A stretch of DNA of 8,207 nucleotides from CAJXCL01 sp964394335 (lineage in GTDB: Bacteria > Nitrospinota > Nitrospinia > CAJXCL01), in assembly GCA_964394335.1 (NCBI GenBank), contig CAYMVZ010000105.1, positions 1-8,207 of the forward strand, in the 5' to 3' direction. The notes beneath the pieces were generated by a model, which saw nothing but the letters and a program-made list of their open reading frames with translations, did not search any database and was not told the origin of the DNA. A program made the position numbers and the translations under genes. This document shows positions 6,330-8,207 of the stretch, one piece after another. The stretch's first letter is position 1; each line of letters opens with the position of its first letter.

Positions 6330-7034
6330 ATGGATAGAACGTTAGCATATTCACGAGATCATGTAGCGGAAGAACAGAAAAGGTTCATAATGAGGGTCTA
6401 TAACTGGATGACTTCAGGACTCTGTATTACGGGTTTTGTAGCCTACTATGTCTCTCAGAGTGAATTCATGCTCGGATTAATCATGGGCAACCCTATTATC
6501 TTTTTCGGACTCATCTTAGCTGAACTTGGATTGGTGTTTTATCTCGCGTCCGCGGTAATGAGAATGAGCGCTCAGACGGCAATGATGACATTCCTCGGGT
6601 ATGCCGCTTTGAACGGTCTCACTTTTTCGTTCATCTTCATTGCTTATACACAGTCTTCCATTACGTCAGCCTTTCTGGTTACGGCAGGCACTTTTGGGGC
6701 CATGAGTGTCTACGGGTACACCACGAAAAAAGACCTCACATCCTGGGGTAGTTTCTTCTTTATGGGCCTTATTGGAATAATCATAGCCTCTTTCGTTAAT
6801 ATGTTTCTGCAGAGCCCAATGATTTATTGGCTGACCACGTATGCCGGAGTACTGGTTTTTGTCGGTTTGACAGCTTATGACACGCAAAAAATAAAAGAGA
6901 TGAATATATTGGGAAATGAAGGGACTGAAGAAGACACCAAAGAAGCGATTTCCGGAGCGCTCAGGCTTTATCTTGATTTTATTAACCTGTTCCTCATGAT
7001 CCTCAGGATAATGGGTGGTGGCAGAAGCGATTAA
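6330..7034 (+). CDS. Bax inhibitor-1 family (YbhL/YccA/YetJ-like) integral membrane protein
   Basis: The 234-residue polytopic inner-membrane protein belongs to the Bax inhibitor-1/TMBIM family; characterised bacterial members include the pH-sensitive calcium leak channel YetJ and the FtsH modulator YccA. About seven hydrophobic segments can be placed near 27-44, 54-75, 82-106, 111-129, 139-160, 166-183 and 208-227. The N-terminus (Y24-N-W) and the GLTFSFIF segment (96-103) fit the family. The C-terminal signature is intact: YDTQKIK (183-189) with D184, and LRLYLDFINLFLMILRI (211-227) with D216, the acidic pair that corresponds to the pH-sensing di-aspartate. A good promoter and Shine-Dalgarno sequence support this start. 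The 3' end overlaps maf by 20 bp. Calcium leak or protease-modulating function is inferred from the family. Confidence 0.94.
   Translation: MDRTLAYSRDHVAEEQKRFIMRVYNWMTSGLCITGFVAYYVSQSEFMLGLIMGNPIIFFGLILAELGLVFYLASAVMRMSAQTAMMTFLGYAALNGLTFSFIFIAYTQSSITSAFLVTAGTFGAMSVYGYTTKKDLTSWGSFFFMGLIGIIIASFVNMFLQSPMIYWLTTYAGVLVFVGLTAYDTQKIKEMNILGNEGTEEDTKEAISGALRLYLDFINLFLMILRIMGGGRSD
7005..7008 (+). promoter_or_regulatory. Ribosome binding site deciding the maf start
   Basis: AGGA lies inside the end of the Bax inhibitor gene, 6 nt before GTG 7015. The second GTG at 7018 is 9 nt away and equally possible. Either choice leaves the catalytic LASTSPRR motif intact, and no ATG is available in this frame near here. 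Confidence 0.5.
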
Positions 7035-7623
7035 GAAAAAAATCTATCTCGCTTCAACATCTCCAAGGCGGGTATCAATTCTTAAGGAACTGCTGGAACC
7101 ATTCTATCTATCCTTTAAATGCGTTAGTCCTACATTTAGAGAAGTTATAAACGGCTACCCACCGAAAGAGCTTGTTGCTGTTAACGCGAAGGGGAAAGTA
7201 ACAACCCTCCAATCCGAAATAGACAACGAATCATTACTTATCGGGGCTGATACAGTTGTTTCTATTGGGAATGACATTATCGGAAAGCCGGAAAACAGAA
7301 ATACGGCGAGGGACTTCCTAAAGAAACTGAGCGGCAGGAGCCATTCTGTTTTTACGGGAGTGGCGGTTTTAGATACAGCATCCAAAAAGCTCTTTGAAGG
7401 TTATGAAGAAACAATTGTGACTTTCCATGAATTAACAGACGAAGATATCGAATCGTATGTTTCCACCTCAGAACCCCTGGATAAAGCCGGTGCTTACGGG
7501 ATACAGGGACGTGGTGAAATGTTTGTAAAAAAAATTGATGGCGGGTATTCAAATGTCATGGGATTACCCGGGAAGCTGACATTGTCCCTGTTAAAACAAA
7601 CAGGATTGTTTCAAAAGATATAG
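7015..7623 (+). CDS. maf: Maf family nucleoside triphosphate pyrophosphatase (dTTP/UTP type)
   Basis: This cytoplasmic enzyme hydrolyses canonical or modified nucleoside triphosphates to the monophosphate and pyrophosphate, cleaning the nucleotide pool; Maf proteins have also been linked to septation control. The 202 residues match the family. Motifs are LASTSPRR (12-19), the GADTVV loop with catalytic D79, GKP (90-92), SGRSHSVFTGVAV (106-118), EPLDKAGAYGIQG (153-165) and GLP (183-185). The SPRR motif (rather than SPWR) and the DKAGAYGIQG motif match the E. coli YhdE branch, which prefers dTTP and UTP, rather than YceF (m7GTP). It starts with GTG and overlaps the Bax inhibitor gene by 20 bp, so the two form an operon. 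Confidence 0.95.
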   Translation: MVAEAIKKKIYLASTSPRRVSILKELLEPFYLSFKCVSPTFREVINGYPPKELVAVNAKGKVTTLQSEIDNESLLIGADTVVSIGNDIIGKPENRNTARDFLKKLSGRSHSVFTGVAVLDTASKKLFEGYEETIVTFHELTDEDIESYVSTSEPLDKAGAYGIQGRGEMFVKKIDGGYSNVMGLPGKLTLSLLKQTGLFQKI

Positions 7624-7656
7624 CCCATCACTGGTACTATTCTAAAAACAAACATT

Positions 7657-7703
7657 AAACTTATTCGTATCGTTATAAGTTCTTAAATTTAAATAATAAG
7701 TTT
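7657..7703. terminator. Possible AT-rich inverted repeat between convergent genes
   Basis: AAACTTATT (7657-7665) and AATAAGTTT (7695-7703) form a perfect 9-bp inverted repeat, followed by further Ts on the plus strand (7704-7705). It spans the maf-PAP2 junction and covers the last codons of the PAP2 gene. A competing internal ATAAGTT (7675-7681) could pair with the left arm instead. It may be a bidirectional terminator, but the stem is AT-only apart from one pair, so it would be weak. Confidence 0.3.
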
Positions 7704-8207
7704 TTAATACCGACTGTTGTCATACCGTAAATAACCCCACTAAACATCCCCATTAAAACATCGAATGGATAATGCACACCCAAATAAATCCGGGAATAGC
7801 TAACAAGTAAAACTAATAGCGCCATATAGATTATTAGTTTTCTATATTCATGACAGACTACTGTGCTTATAGTAGCAGTATTAGAGGCATGAGCAGATGG
7901 CAGAGAAAAAGAATCTGAACAGCCCACCAGCAAGTGTACCCCTTCCAGAGCGTTACAGGGTCTTAATCTACCAAAAAAAGGTTTGAAAAAATTACTGGTT
8001 AAATGTTCACTTATACCCAAAGCTAATAATAGCATTAGAAAGACGATAGAAGCCTTCTTGCGATCCTTATAAAAGACATAAATGAATCCTGCAAGGATAA
8101 AGGGATACCAGAACTTTTTGTTGGAAATCATGGGCATCAAAACGTCAAAAAGGGGGTCAAGTCCACTCTTGACTGCATTAAGAGAAAAGAATAGATTAAT
8201 ACTATGG
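7673..8207 (-). CDS. PAP2 superfamily membrane phosphatase, 5' end beyond window
   Basis: A PAP2-type acid phosphatase, probably acting on a lipid phosphate or undecaprenyl pyrophosphate at the outer face of the inner membrane (substrate inferred). The three family motifs are visible: KPFFGRLRP, LPSAHASN and SRIYLGVHYPFDV, containing the K/R-P, PSGH-like (here PSAH) and SR-x5-H-x3-D signatures. Hydrophobic helices flank them. The first in-window start candidates are TTG/ATG at the complement of 8140 and 8137, but the frame stays open to the right edge and the upstream codons read like a PAP2 N-terminus (INLFFSLNAVKSGLDPLFDV), so the true start is beyond 8207. The gene is therefore partial, lacking only an N-terminal portion. 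It converges on maf. Confidence 0.9.
   Translation of the reverse strand, partial: HSINLFFSLNAVKSGLDPLFDVLMPMISNKKFWYPFILAGFIYVFYKDRKKASIVFLMLLLALGISEHLTSNFFKPFFGRLRPCNALEGVHLLVGCSDSFSLPSAHASNTATISTVVCHEYRKLIIYMALLVLLVSYSRIYLGVHYPFDVLMGMFSGVIYGMTTVGIKNLLFKFKNL

Overview
The window (about 8.2 kb, low GC, roughly 31-45% depending on the gene) looks like a stretch of chromosome from a Gram-negative-type, non-model bacterium. Supporting points are a heme C5-pathway gene (hemL), a secreted TPR protein with a signal peptide, short intergenic distances, and a C/G-run palindromic intergenic repeat of a kind I recall from Planctomycetota (including anammox lineages), Omnitrophota and related environmental genomes. 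The lineage is inference only. No transposase, integrase, phage gene, tRNA, rRNA or verified CRISPR array is visible.

Layout. (1) 1-1443: a hairpin at the left edge, then a plus-strand gene for a 468-residue protein that is almost entirely coiled coil. It is built from 14 full copies plus one partial copy of a 31-residue unit. (2) 1444-1564: a 121-bp leader with some hairpin potential. (3) 1565-4236: a plus-strand operon of methylthioadenosine phosphorylase (mtnP), glutamate-1-semialdehyde aminomutase (hemL, ATGA overlap), a probable unannotated small ORF with a non-standard start, and an FtsB/DivIC-like septum protein. (4) 4289-5989: a minus-strand gene for an exported protein of 14 TPR units, convergent with the operon. 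(5) 5990-6329: a 340-bp divergent intergenic region with a C/G-run palindrome, overlapping hairpins and a good sigma70-type extended -10 promoter. (6) 6330-7623: a plus-strand two-gene operon of a Bax inhibitor-1 family membrane protein and a Maf-type dTTP/UTP pyrophosphatase, overlapping by 20 bp. (7) 7673-8207: a minus-strand PAP2-family membrane phosphatase whose 5' end lies beyond the right edge.

How the genes fit together. Most genes are housekeeping: methionine/purine salvage, tetrapyrrole synthesis, cell division, nucleotide-pool sanitation, membrane homeostasis and lipid-phosphate hydrolysis. No dedicated novel system such as a defence island, BGC or mobile element is evident. The least explained parts are the 31-residue-repeat coiled-coil protein, the hidden small ORF between hemL and the FtsB-like gene, and the structured repeat-bearing region upstream of the Bax inhibitor gene.
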